Shown one piece after another: positions 45,836 through 53,998 of a DNA stretch of 64,000 nt (positions are counted from its first letter, which is position 1; each line of letters opens with the position of its first letter). The notes beneath the pieces were generated by a model. It did not search any database. It saw nothing but the letters and a program-made list of their open reading frames with translations, and had not been told where the DNA came from. Source of the stretch: G963665085 sp963665085 (GTDB lineage: Bacteria > Bacteroidota > Bacteroidia > Bacteroidales > JAAAOM01); NCBI GenBank assembly GCA_963665085.2, contig CAXXXS010000001.1, positions 1,054,001-1,118,000 on the forward strand, written 5' to 3'. Made by a program: the position numbers and the translations under genes.

Positions 45836-46757
45836 TTTTGTCCACTAATTTCACAAATTTTCACTGATTTTATATTTCTTGTTCGTGTTAATTAGTGTAA
45901 TTGGTGGACAGTTCTTTATCTTAATTGATATTTAGTTCATGTTGTCCACGAATGTTATTTCTAATATTCGTCCACGAATTTCGCGGATTAACACTAATTT
46001 ATTTTTTCTTATTTGTGTTAATTAGTGTAATTCGTGGACTATTCTTCATTAAAGTTTGAGGATTGTTCTTGCTTTCCACGAATTTCACTAATTAGCACTA
46101 ATTAATATTTTTTCTCTTATTCGTGTCAATTGGTGCAATTGGTGGACTGGTTCTTTATCTTTTTTGATATTTAGTTCATGTTGTCCACAAATGTTATTTC
46201 TAATATTTGTCCACGAATTTCGCGGATTAACACTAATTTATTTTTTCTTATTTGTGTTAATTAGTGTAATTCGTGGACTATTCTTCATTAAAGTTTGAGG
46301 ATTGTTCTTGCTTTCCACGAATTTCACTAATTAGCACTAATTAATATTTTTTCTCTTATTCGTGTCAATTGGAGTAATTGGTGGACAGTTCTTTATCTTA
46401 ATTGATATTTAGTTCATGATGTCCACAAATGTTATTTCTAATATTTGTCCACGAATTTCGCGGATTAACACTAATTTATTTTTTCTTATTTGTGTTAATT
46501 AGTGTAATTAGTGGACTATTCTTCATTAAAGTTTGAGGATTGTTCTTGCTTTCCACGAATTTCACTAATTAGCACTAATTAATATTTTTTCTCTTATTCG
46601 TGTTAATTAGTGTAATTGGTGGACAGTTCTTTATCTTAATTGATATTTAGTTCATGATGTCCACAAATGTTATTTCTAATATTTGTCCACGAATTTCACG
46701 GATTAACACTAATTTATTTTTTCTTATTTGTGTCAATTGGTGTAATTGGTTGACAGT
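45836..46757. repeat. 238/239-bp tandem repeat array of palindromic half-units
   Basis: Three full units begin at about 45912, 46151 and 46389, and a fourth, partial, at 46627; the spacing is 239, 238 and 238 bases. A partial half-unit precedes them. Each unit has two halves, and each half is an imperfect hairpin: TCCACGAATTTCGCGGATTA in the left arm, AATTAGTGTAATTCGTGGAC in the right. Differences between copies are few. No open gene lies within. The array fills the gap between wzt and the toxin gene. Confidence 0.95.
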
Positions 46758-46761
46758 ATTT

Positions 46762-47064
46762 TTATAAATCAATTCCTAAATCATCAGGGTTCTGTCTGCT
46801 GTCCCAAATAAGTTGAATGATTATATGATTTAATGTAACTGTATAGAAAATTTTGAATTCTTTGTAAATTGCTACCCTTAGATTCTTATGATTTGCAGGT
46901 CTTCCGAGAAATGGTTGTTTTATAAGAACTTTTAGGTATTGCTTTATTTCATTACTCAGTTTTCTACTATATGTTTTTGTACCATTTCTTTTAACATAAA
47001 ATTCAAGAATCTTTCGGAAGATAAATTCAGAATATTTTGTCCAGATTATTTTTCTTTGAACCAT
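46762..47064 (-). CDS. ParE/RelE-type toxin
   Basis: 100-residue member of the RelE/ParE toxin superfamily. It starts VQRKIIWTKYSEFIFRKILE, the usual first helix of ParE toxins, and later has RRVAIYKEFK-like NLRVAIYKEFKIFYTVT and IIIQLIWDSRQNPDDLGIDL, the typical W-D-x-R-x-x-P end. Whether it is a gyrase poison or mRNA interferase is not visible. Its start overlaps the antitoxin gene by 19 bases. It lies in the locus beside the 238-bp array, so a stabilising role is possible. Confidence 0.85.
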   Translation of the reverse strand: MVQRKIIWTKYSEFIFRKILEFYVKRNGTKTYSRKLSNEIKQYLKVLIKQPFLGRPANHKNLRVAIYKEFKIFYTVTLNHIIIQLIWDSRQNPDDLGIDL

Positions 47065-47273
47065 TCATCGATTTTATCAAAAACTTCATCATTATCAACT
47101 GTAAGTCCCTTTTTATAGTCTTGTTCACTCTCTTTTATTAGTTGCATTTCAGTGCTATTTAAGTTATACGGCTGTTCATTTTCTTTATCCAGAATACTTT
47201 TTATATAAAGGAGCAATTCGTTGTTATCTGTATTTTTGATTTGATGTATAATTTTTTTATGAAGCGTATCCAT
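47046..47273 (-). CDS. antitoxin partner of the ParE-type toxin
   Basis: 75 acidic residues, the first gene of a two-gene minus-strand pair with the toxin. It has no clear DNA-binding motif in its first half; the tail (EMQLIKESEQDYKKGLTVDN and EVFDKIDEWFKEK) matches the toxin-neutralising helices of antitoxins found before ParE-type genes in Bacteroidota. The function is inferred from position, size and this tail. ATG at 47273; the 19-base overlap with the toxin start implies coupled translation. Confidence 0.75.
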   Translation of the reverse strand: MDTLHKKIIHQIKNTDNNELLLYIKSILDKENEQPYNLNSTEMQLIKESEQDYKKGLTVDNDEVFDKIDEWFKEK

Positions 47274-47294
47274 GTTTTTTTATTTTATGGTTTG

Positions 47295-47302
47295 CAAAAT
47301 TA
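47295..47302 (-). promoter_or_regulatory. candidate -7 element before the toxin-antitoxin pair
   Basis: Minus-strand TAATTTTG fits TAnnTTTG, 22 bases before the antitoxin ATG. No -33 box at standard spacing. Confidence 0.32.
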
Positions 47303-47416
47303 ACTAATTTTTATAGCGAGGTTACTTATGCTTCCACAAATATTGTTTTTATTTTTTGTCCTCGAATTTCACGAATTAGCTCTAATTAATTTTTTATAAG
47401 TATGATTGGTGGACAA

Positions 47417-48286
47417 TTAAACTGTATCAACAAATCGGTTTTCAATCCTGTTAAATAGAACAATACCAATAAAAAAGATAACCAGTGCTGTTATGGTTGA
47501 TATAAATAATAGATGTGTATTAAATGTCCCTGCCCCGAGCAATGCATATTTAAATCCCTCCACAACCGGGGCCATGGGATTAAACATGATGTATTTCTGA
47601 AACATAGAAGGTATTGCTGATACAGGATATATAACCGGTGTTATGTACATTAACAATTGAACACCAAAACCAATAAAAAAACTTAAATCTTTGTATTTTG
47701 TTGTTAAAGAACTGATAATGATTCCTAAACCTAAACCCAATGTTGCCATAATTAGTAAAAGTAATGGCAAAGTTGCCAATGCCCAACTAATTTGAAAAGG
47801 ATAGCCTTTGAATAGGAAAGTGGCATAAATAATTAAGAATATTAAAAATTGGATGCCAAATGCAATAAGAGCTGAAACGACTGCTGAAAGTGGCATAACC
47901 AATCTTGGGAAATATACTTTGCTAAAGATATTGGCATTTGCGATAAATGTGTTGGATGTTGATGTGAGACATTTAGAGAAAAAGTTCCAGATGGTAATTC
48001 CAGAATAATAAAATAAAATGGGAGGAATACCATCGGTAGAAATTCTTGCTACACGATTAAATACAATGGTAAATGTAATGGTTGTTAATATGGGTTGGAC
48101 AATATGCCAAAATGGTCCAAGAATTGTTTGTTTGTAAACCGCGATAAAATCCCGACGAACAAAAAGAAGTAATAAATCCCTGTAACGCCATATCTCTTTT
48201 AAATGGAGGTTAAGAAGACTTCCCTGGGGTTTTATTTCCATGTCCCATTGCTCTTCTTGTAAAATCTGTGTTTCTGTATTAGTCAT
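47417..48286 (-). CDS. wzm: polysaccharide ABC exporter permease
   Basis: Inner-membrane component of an ABC-2 type exporter, 289 residues. The N-terminal amphipathic region is followed by YRDLLLLFVRRDFIAVYKQT and TILGPFWHIVQPILTTITFT, hallmarks of Wzm/TagG. About six membrane helices follow, among them FGIQFLIFLIIYATFLF and LATLPLLLLIMATLGLGLGI, and near the end FVDTV. It is paired functionally with the ATPase at 44502, although in this locus a toxin-antitoxin pair and a tandem repeat separate them. The direct upstream neighbour (48471) encodes an AlbA_2 protein, 184 bases away. Confidence 0.92.
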   Translation of the reverse strand: MTNTETQILQEEQWDMEIKPQGSLLNLHLKEIWRYRDLLLLFVRRDFIAVYKQTILGPFWHIVQPILTTITFTIVFNRVARISTDGIPPILFYYSGITIWNFFSKCLTSTSNTFIANANIFSKVYFPRLVMPLSAVVSALIAFGIQFLIFLIIYATFLFKGYPFQISWALATLPLLLLIMATLGLGLGIIISSLTTKYKDLSFFIGFGVQLLMYITPVIYPVSAIPSMFQKYIMFNPMAPVVEGFKYALLGAGTFNTHLLFISTITALVIFFIGIVLFNRIENRFVDTV

Positions 48287-48401
48287 TTATGTTGTTATAT
48301 GAATTATATTTATTTATTCCCACTGATCGCACAAATTATCACGAATTGTACTTATTAATAAATGTGAATAGTGGATATTTTTAATTTTATTTCAGAATGG
48401 T

Positions 48402-48420
48402 GATTTTTGATTTTCGATTT
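48402..48420 (+). repeat. short heptamer-like run between wzm and the AlbA_2 gene
   Basis: GATTTTT, GATTTTC, GATTT. The same 7-bp pattern as the arrays in the 23359 gene, here outside any gene. Confidence 0.6.
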
Positions 48421-48470
48421 CAGATCTAATTATCGTAATAATCTTTTATTAAAAATTATTATTATAAAAG

Positions 48471-49814
48471 TTATTCCATAATTTCCCAATACCCACCTTT
48501 TTCGCTTCCAATTCGTTTTATTTTGTTTTGTTTTTTTAGTTTTTCAATATCGCGCTCAATGGTCCGATCAGAAAGGTTAAGTTTTTTTGCCAGTTGTTTG
48601 GCTGATAATTTATTATCGTTCTTTATCCATTTTATGATATTCTCCAGCCGGTTTTCTCCGACATTTTCTCCGACATTTTCTCCGACATTTTCTCCGACAT
48701 TTTCTGAACTATTGAACACAGTTACTAAAAATCCTCCTTGGGTCTCCTCAAACACCGGTGGTTTTAATTTATATGCTTTAAATGCTTCCATAGCCCGCTT
48801 AATACCCGTACCATACTTTTCGATAATACCTGCCTCTTTAAATATATTAGCTATTTGTTTATTTCTTAAATGCGATCGGTACTTCCCGCTTAAAACCTGC
48901 TCGATAGTGAGGTTGTCAAAAAGCTTTCCAGGATTAAAAAACTCTATTCTATCATCAAATATTTTAATAATTGAATCATTTGAACTTTGGTAGTCCCTAT
49001 GAACAATCATATTGATTACAATCTCCCTGATGGCATCCATCGGGTATTCCCATCTTTCTTCACGTTGTGGTTTCCCGGTTATAACATAGGATTTGTTTAA
49101 ATGTTTTTGAATAAATTCTAATACTAAATTAACTTCCGTTAAGATATCAGTTCGAATTGTAACGCTGTCTTTAATAATGGTTTCTGATGAAAACCTGCCA
49201 ATCTCTATGGTAGTTATAAGGGATTCGTTGCTTGTAAAAAGGAGAAAGGCTCCAAAAGTTATTTGACCGTTTTTAATAAGTTCAAATTTGTTGAGAAAAG
49301 TTAACACGTCAACTTCCAAATCTATTTTATCCAGGAAACGATATATTTTTTCATCAGAAAGTATATCAATTGCGTGTTCTGGATCCGGATAAAAATCCCA
49401 ACTTGAATTTACTGTTTTTAGATGAGCACCTGATATCTCTGAAATACTCATTTGATGATTTGAATTTTTTACCCTTTTAAAATACCTGCCTTTAAAAGAA
49501 ACGGGTTTAACAGGAAATTCATTGATTTCCAGAACGACAATATTTCTATTCCTGTCCTCTTTAACCTCAACATCCGGAATAATAGAAGGACTTGTTTTTT
49601 GTTTGATTTCGTTTATCCAGTTTTGAATTGTTTCATTTCCTAACTGAACTCCAGTAATTTCATTTGTATCAGATATACCTATATAAACTTTACCTCCTTG
49701 GGTATTGGCGAATGCAACAAGGGTTTCAATTACAGTGTCATTAAATGATTGTTTAAACTCATTTACCTCGTTTTCTGTTAAGGTTGAAATTATATTTTGT
49801 TCTTTAACTGTCAC
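48471..49814 (-). CDS. AlbA_2/HATPase_c_4 ATP-binding protein with wHTH, repeat linker
   Basis: 447-residue paralogue of the protein at 28318. It has an AlbA_2 domain at about 1-130 (ENEVNEFKQSFNDTVIETLV, GGKVYIGISDTN) and a GHKL-type part with REIVINMIVHRDYQSSNDSI near 270. KYGTGIKRAMEAF follows near 340. A linker of NVGE units, encoded by a 12-bp tandem repeat, sits near 375-390. The C-terminal winged helix is KLSAKQLAKKLNLSDRTIER. GTG start at 49814, next to the stop of the oxidoreductase gene. The family probably binds nucleic acid and nucleotide; its role in the locus is unknown. Confidence 0.85.
   Translation of the reverse strand: MTVKEQNIISTLTENEVNEFKQSFNDTVIETLVAFANTQGGKVYIGISDTNEITGVQLGNETIQNWINEIKQKTSPSIIPDVEVKEDRNRNIVVLEINEFPVKPVSFKGRYFKRVKNSNHQMSISEISGAHLKTVNSSWDFYPDPEHAIDILSDEKIYRFLDKIDLEVDVLTFLNKFELIKNGQITFGAFLLFTSNESLITTIEIGRFSSETIIKDSVTIRTDILTEVNLVLEFIQKHLNKSYVITGKPQREERWEYPMDAIREIVINMIVHRDYQSSNDSIIKIFDDRIEFFNPGKLFDNLTIEQVLSGKYRSHLRNKQIANIFKEAGIIEKYGTGIKRAMEAFKAYKLKPPVFEETQGGFLVTVFNSSENVGENVGENVGENVGENRLENIIKWIKNDNKLSAKQLAKKLNLSDRTIERDIEKLKKQNKIKRIGSEKGGYWEIME
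48652..48699 (+). repeat. 12-bp in-frame tandem repeat in the second AlbA_2 gene
   Basis: TTTTCTCCGACA four times, perfect; coding strand NVGE repeats. The unrelated sequence but equal period and position in the paralogue make the pattern notable. Confidence 0.95.
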
Positions 49815-50723
49815 TTATTTCCCTGTTTCTACTCCTTTTCGAATATCATGTACAATTTTAATAGAATTCCGTGCTTCTTCTATACCAAATCCATTTCCTT
49901 TTAATATCTCCTGGTAACTCAATGTATGTAAATCGGTAAAACCATCACTAAATTCAATTTCTTCACCATCAATTTTAATTGAACGGAAGGTACTTTGTTT
50001 CTTTTTGCTGATTTCAGGAGGTAAATCATTTTCATTCAGTGATAAAAACCAATTAACGTTAGCTTTTTCAAGCGTTAAAATACCTGCTGCTTTTCTGGGA
50101 TCATATTGTTGAACAGTACTATTTTTTACAGAACCAAAAATCCAAACAAGCATATCAAAAAAATGAACTCCAATGTTTGTGGCAATTCCGCCTGATTTTT
50201 CTATGTTTCCTTTCCAGCTTATATCATACCATTTGCCTCTTGATGTAATATAGGTAAGATCTACTTTGTATTTTTTATTATTGTCATCTTTTTCAACTTG
50301 CTGTTTTAGTTGTGTCATAGATGAATGCAAACGTAGCTGAAGTATTGTATTAATTTTTAATCCGGACTCTGCTTCTATCTCTTTTAATGCATCTACATTC
50401 CAGGGATTTAACACCAATGGCTTTTCACATATTGGAATAGCCTGGTTTCTGAGTGCAAAACGAACATGGGCATCATGTAAATAATTTGGAGAACAGATAC
50501 TTATGTAATCAACTTTTTCCCCTTTTCTTCTTAGTTTATCCAAATGGCGATCAAAGCGTTCAAATTCGGTGAAAAAATGTGCATTTGGGAAATAGGAGTC
50601 GATGATACCAACAGAATCAGATGGATCAAAGGCAGCGATTAGCTCATTACCGGTTTCTTTGATGGCTCTCATGTGGCGTGGGGCGATGTAGCCAGCGGCA
50701 CCGATTAATGCAAATTTTTTCAT
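49815..50723 (-). CDS. Gfo/Idh/MocA oxidoreductase, WlbA-like
   Basis: NAD-dependent sugar oxidoreductase of 302 residues. The Rossmann start is KKFALIGAAGYIAPRHMRAI, and the signature CEKPLVLNPWNVDALKE is near 100. The C-terminal half has a conserved GIATNIGVHFFDMLVWIFGS near 180, as in WlbA/WbpB proteins that oxidise UDP-N-acetylglucosaminuronic acid at C3. A 3-aminosugar pathway would need an aminotransferase and an acetyltransferase, which are not in the window. The 3-dehydrogenase role is therefore likely by family but not shown. It sits 52 bases below the GxxExxY gene. Confidence 0.84.
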   Translation of the reverse strand: MKKFALIGAAGYIAPRHMRAIKETGNELIAAFDPSDSVGIIDSYFPNAHFFTEFERFDRHLDKLRRKGEKVDYISICSPNYLHDAHVRFALRNQAIPICEKPLVLNPWNVDALKEIEAESGLKINTILQLRLHSSMTQLKQQVEKDDNNKKYKVDLTYITSRGKWYDISWKGNIEKSGGIATNIGVHFFDMLVWIFGSVKNSTVQQYDPRKAAGILTLEKANVNWFLSLNENDLPPEISKKKQSTFRSIKIDGEEIEFSDGFTDLHTLSYQEILKGNGFGIEEARNSIKIVHDIRKGVETGK

Positions 50724-50775
50724 GATTTAAACCGCAGATTATACGAATTGTACGAATAAAAGAAAGACTATAGGT

Positions 50776-51180
50776 TTAAGACTCCTTTATTATTCTTTTA
50801 TAGTGGAGAGATTGTTCTCCGAAATTTAATAATAATGCAAGTTTGTACCCAGTTGCTTTTAAGTAATTAAATACTTGTGCATAATGCGAATTATTCAATT
50901 CACTTACTGCTTTAAGTTCAAGGATTATTTTATTGTAACAAATGATATCAGCATAGTACTTCTTGCTAAGTTCTTGTCCATCATAATAAATGGATAATTC
51001 TACTTCTGAGTTATATGGGATATTTCTTTTTTTTAATTCAATTAACATTGCTTCATGGTATACAGCTTCTAAAAAACCAGCACCCAGCTCACTATGGACA
51101 CTCATAGCTGCACCAATAATTTTATACGACTCTTCTTTATATAGTATTTCAATATTTTGGTTTAGTAAATCAGGCGGCAT
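50776..51180 (-). CDS. GxxExxY family protein
   Basis: 134-residue member of the GxxExxY family. The motif appears as GFLEAVY in SVHSELGAGFLEAVYHEAML near residue 30. The nuclease-like fold continues with SIYYDGQELSKKYYADIICY, ILELKAVSELNNSHYAQVFN and the end ALLLNFGEQSLHYKRI. The pattern of conserved E, D and K resembles a PD-(D/E)XK-type core, so a nuclease-like role has been proposed for the family; no biochemistry is certain. It is a common single gene in Bacteroidota, often near polysaccharide genes. Confidence 0.87.
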   Translation of the reverse strand: MPPDLLNQNIEILYKEESYKIIGAAMSVHSELGAGFLEAVYHEAMLIELKKRNIPYNSEVELSIYYDGQELSKKYYADIICYNKIILELKAVSELNNSHYAQVFNYLKATGYKLALLLNFGEQSLHYKRIIKES

Positions 51181-51192
51181 AATTGAATTTTC

Positions 51193-51255
51193 AACCGCAG
51201 ATTACGCAAATTATACAAATAAAAACATTCGCGTTAATTAGCATAATTTGCGGTT
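51193..51255 (+). repeat. hairpin repeat (TTTGCGGTT type)
   Basis: Left arm AACCGCAGATTACGCAAATT, right arm AATTAGCATAATTTGCGGTT; the arms pair imperfectly. It lies between the lipoprotein stop (51266) and the GxxExxY start and may also end transcription of the lipoprotein gene. Related to the CCACGAATT hairpins of the 45836 array. Confidence 0.65.
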
Positions 51256-51265
51256 ATTTATGTTT

Positions 51266-52504
51266 TTAATTACAATCATTCGCTGCACCGGGAGTACCCA
51301 AATCTCCGCCTGCTGACATTTCGGATACGGCTGTGCACCAATTGACACCGCTAGCTGCATCTGCAGCATTTAAGTGGTTTGTAGATAATTCCATGGATGC
51401 CCCGCTTTGAACTGTTGGAAAATCTGCATTACTAAAATTTAACGATGACAATTCTGTCTCAACTGTATTTATAACAAAAAATAAAGCAAGTGCTTCTCCA
51501 GAATTGGTTAAGCCAAGGCTTGAGGAAACATAATCCGGAACAAATGTTACCGCATCTGTTTTTGCAATGGTAGCGTAATCATGAGACTGGATAATAACAT
51601 CTTGAGAAACAGTAAAATCAGAGGAGCCATCTCTTACAATTAATCCATTTATATTAATTGCATCCGATGATGCATTGTAAATCTCAATATATTCTCCTTC
51701 AGAATCACCCAGTGCCTCGGGATTTGCCATAATCTCAGAAATAATTAACTCTCCTGCTGCAGGTTCACGACCTGTTGTAGCATCTTCGCCTACTAAAATA
51801 ATTTGTGTCGTAGTTGTCCCATCTTCAACTAGATTGATGGATAACCCGGTTTCTTCAGAAGCCGATGCATTAAGTTGTACCTCATATACTATTGCAGCCT
51901 CAGGATTTGTTATATCAGCTGTCAACGTTTTTGTTTCTGATGAATTTGTAAGCGTAGCAACAATATGAATTGGACTCAAACTAAAATATCCTGGTCTTGT
52001 TTCATCTTCATCGTACGTTAAAGAACCTCCATCATCATTTGTCACAACGGTAGAGTGTGTATCAAACCCATCTACGATATCTTGTGAATAGACAATGCGA
52101 ACAGCGCAGTTGGCCATTGTACAGGTAACAGTTTCGGTTTTCGATTCTCCTTCTATTAATGTAATTTCTAATTCACCATAATAATAAGGTGTATCGAAGG
52201 CAGCACTTGTAAGATTATCAGAATGTGCAATTACTGTATAAGTGCCTGCTACAAGTTCTATAACTTCAGGCATATCCGATGCAGGCTGGTATTCTTCAAC
52301 AATTTCTCCTTCTGAATTATAAATTTCAACTTTATAATCCCCAACGGCTGAAGTAGACTTTGTTATTTTATACGCATCCATTTCTACAATATTGACCCCG
52401 ATGTTAAGAGATAAACTGGCTGTTTTGTTTTCTGGTGTGAGTTTGTCTTTTTGGCAAGAAAAAATTAAAATAAAACTTGCGAGGAAAAAGGTTACATTTT
52501 TCAT
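51266..52504 (-). CDS. DUF4493-type lipoprotein with lamin-tail domain
   Basis: Predicted outer-membrane lipoprotein of 412 residues starting at ATG 52504 (MKNVTFFLASFILIFSC, lipobox IFSC); a longer start 20 codons earlier would spoil the signal peptide. Residues about 25-230 form a beta-rich DUF4493-like part with DYKVEIYNSEGEIVEEYQPA and IELVAGTYTVIAHSDN. From about 255 a lamin-tail domain follows, opening GELIISEIMANPEALGDSEG and containing YIEIYNASSDAININGLIV. Such domains occur in Bacteroidota surface proteins. No enzymatic role is indicated. A candidate promoter is 30 bases upstream. Confidence 0.8.
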   Translation of the reverse strand: MKNVTFFLASFILIFSCQKDKLTPENKTASLSLNIGVNIVEMDAYKITKSTSAVGDYKVEIYNSEGEIVEEYQPASDMPEVIELVAGTYTVIAHSDNLTSAAFDTPYYYGELEITLIEGESKTETVTCTMANCAVRIVYSQDIVDGFDTHSTVVTNDDGGSLTYDEDETRPGYFSLSPIHIVATLTNSSETKTLTADITNPEAAIVYEVQLNASASEETGLSINLVEDGTTTTQIILVGEDATTGREPAAGELIISEIMANPEALGDSEGEYIEIYNASSDAININGLIVRDGSSDFTVSQDVIIQSHDYATIAKTDAVTFVPDYVSSSLGLTNSGEALALFFVINTVETELSSLNFSNADFPTVQSGASMELSTNHLNAADAASGVNWCTAVSEMSAGGDLGTPGAANDCN

Positions 52505-52533
52505 GTTTATTGGTTTTAATGGGTTATATCCGT

Positions 52534-52541
52534 CAAAACTA
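52534..52541 (-). promoter_or_regulatory. candidate promoter of the lipoprotein gene
   Basis: Minus-strand TAGTTTTG fits the -7 TAnnTTTG and stands 30 bases before the ATG. A CTTG, one mismatch from the -33 TTTG, lies 20 bases further upstream, at near-ideal spacing. Confidence 0.45.
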
Positions 52542-52609
52542 ACAAACGGAATGATATAAAGCAAGTTTTTTTGTTTATTTTTTCAAAAAAATTTATACTA
52601 ACGGTTTAA

Positions 52610-53134
52610 TTATCGATGCCAAATCAACATATAGTCATTATTATTCAAGGATAATTTTTTAAAATCAACGGAATCATAATGAATATATCGTATTCTTTTA
52701 TTAATTTTTTCTTCTGCCTTTTCAATTAACGATATCAGTATATCTTTTTTTATATCTCCTACAATTACCAAATCAATAATGGTTGAATCCTTACCTTTTA
52801 CGAAATCTCCAGTTAAATAAACTTTTTCAGGATTTCCCAAATTTTTAATAACATGTTCAATTACCTGGTCAATACCAACTGTTTTGAGGATAATATTTCG
52901 TATATCAGGAAATAATGGATGATTTTTATTGGCTTTAAAAAACTTCCTGTTGCCCTGATTTGTTGTGCTTAACATACCAGCCTCTTCAAACTTATTAAGC
53001 TCAAGCCTGATAGCATTTGTACTTTCACCAAATTCATCGGAAAGGCTACGTAAATATGCCGTACTCTCAGGATTTAAAAAAAACTTGAGTAATAAATTGA
53101 TACGGGTTTTAGAACTAATTAACGTGTCAAGCAC
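52610..53134 (-). CDS. winged-helix regulator with nucleotidyltransferase-like domain
   Basis: 174 residues. The first 75 form a winged helix (LISSKTRINLLLKFFLNPES, YLRSLSDEFGESTNAIRLEL). The second part resembles a minimal nucleotidyltransferase fold: VYLTGDFVKGKDSTIIDLVI near 105, in which the usual G-S-x-A motif is replaced, so no catalysis is expected. Such ArsR-like proteins recur within capsule and O-antigen loci of Bacteroidota, often next to a NusG-like gene, as here. Its target is unknown. The start is GTG; no ATG occurs upstream in frame before a stop. Confidence 0.75.
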   Translation of the reverse strand: MLDTLISSKTRINLLLKFFLNPESTAYLRSLSDEFGESTNAIRLELNKFEEAGMLSTTNQGNRKFFKANKNHPLFPDIRNIILKTVGIDQVIEHVIKNLGNPEKVYLTGDFVKGKDSTIIDLVIVGDIKKDILISLIEKAEEKINKRIRYIHYDSVDFKKLSLNNNDYMLIWHR

Positions 53135-53445
53135 AATAAAAATGATTATTGATAAGTGATAAATGTCAAATGTTAATCATTATTCAATAACAATTAATCA
53201 TTAGATATGGCTCCGCCTCCTCAGTCACATTTAAATTACTAAGAAGGCAAAACAAAACCAAAAACGAGTAAAATAATTACTCAATTTAAAGTTATGTCAA
53301 AAGATTTTTTTTTGCAATAGAAGTTATTAAAAGTTATTGTTGATAATTTTTTAAGGACAACGAATATTTTTTGAAATTAACATCGCCAGTTCTTTTGTTG
53401 GGTTTTGCAAATTAGACGCTTCCAGGTTGGGAAACGCAGGAAGGT
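53135..53445. other. 311-base gap between the antiterminator and the wHTH regulator
   Basis: No gene supported. It includes AT-rich runs, a TGATAAG-TGATAA heptamer pair at about 53150 and a C-rich patch TGGCTCCGCCTCC near 53210. It is the natural place for a leader acted on by the NusG-like protein, but I see no defined signal. Confidence 0.4.
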
Positions 53446-53970
53446 CTATTTTTTTTCAGGGATGATTTCAAGATAATCAGGGGAAATCTGGACGGATAAA
53501 GAAAATCCAACCTGATCGATACGAACAATTAATTTTTTGTTATTGGCTACCTCATGAATCTCTCCTTCAATATCTTTTAAAGATCCATACGTAACTTTTA
53601 CCCTGCTACCCTTTGGGAAATTCTCCGGACTTATTTCAAAAGGAGTGTCAGATTCTACAATCCGTTTAAAAGCTTCAATTTGTTTATCGGGTATTACTGC
53701 TGGTTTTCCTTCATATCTAACATACGCAACCAAATGGTCTGAGACAAACACACTATCTGTTAAATTTGATTCTATACGAACAAAAATATACGATGGAAGA
53801 ACTACTTTCTCAATCTTCTTTTTACGATCACTCCATTGACGAAGTGTTTTCTGAATAGGTAAGTAACATTCAATTCCGGCTTCTAAAAGTTGTTGTTTGG
53901 CTTTTTTTTCTGCTCTTGACCGTGTATAAATAGCAAACCACTTTTTTTCTTTCTTTTCCTTAAAATCCAT
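53446..53970 (-). CDS. UpxY/NusG-family transcription antiterminator
   Basis: Specialised NusG paralogue of 174 residues that would let RNA polymerase read through a long polysaccharide operon. The NGN domain is at about 9-100 (KWFAIYTRSRAEKKAKQQLL, VVLPSYIFVRI). A KOW motif is at about 120-150 (FPKGSRVKVTYGSLKDIEGE). The gene follows Wzc by 28 bases and precedes the regulator; most of the locus lies downstream, so it may act mainly there. In Bacteroides fragilis UpxY usually heads the operon; here it comes fourth after CysC, Wza and Wzc. Confidence 0.9.
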   Translation of the reverse strand: MDFKEKKEKKWFAIYTRSRAEKKAKQQLLEAGIECYLPIQKTLRQWSDRKKKIEKVVLPSYIFVRIESNLTDSVFVSDHLVAYVRYEGKPAVIPDKQIEAFKRIVESDTPFEISPENFPKGSRVKVTYGSLKDIEGEIHEVANNKKLIVRIDQVGFSLSVQISPDYLEIIPEKK

Positions 53971-53998
53971 TATCTAAAAAAATGCTACTTAAACAAGT

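Noticed and set aside
45836..46757. Possible CRISPR array in the tandem repeats
   Set aside because: The period is 238 bases with whole units repeated and no unique spacers; no cas genes are near.
49815..50723. Complete WlbA-type amino-sugar pathway
   Set aside because: The aminotransferase and acetyltransferase partners are not in the window, so only the dehydrogenase family can be claimed.
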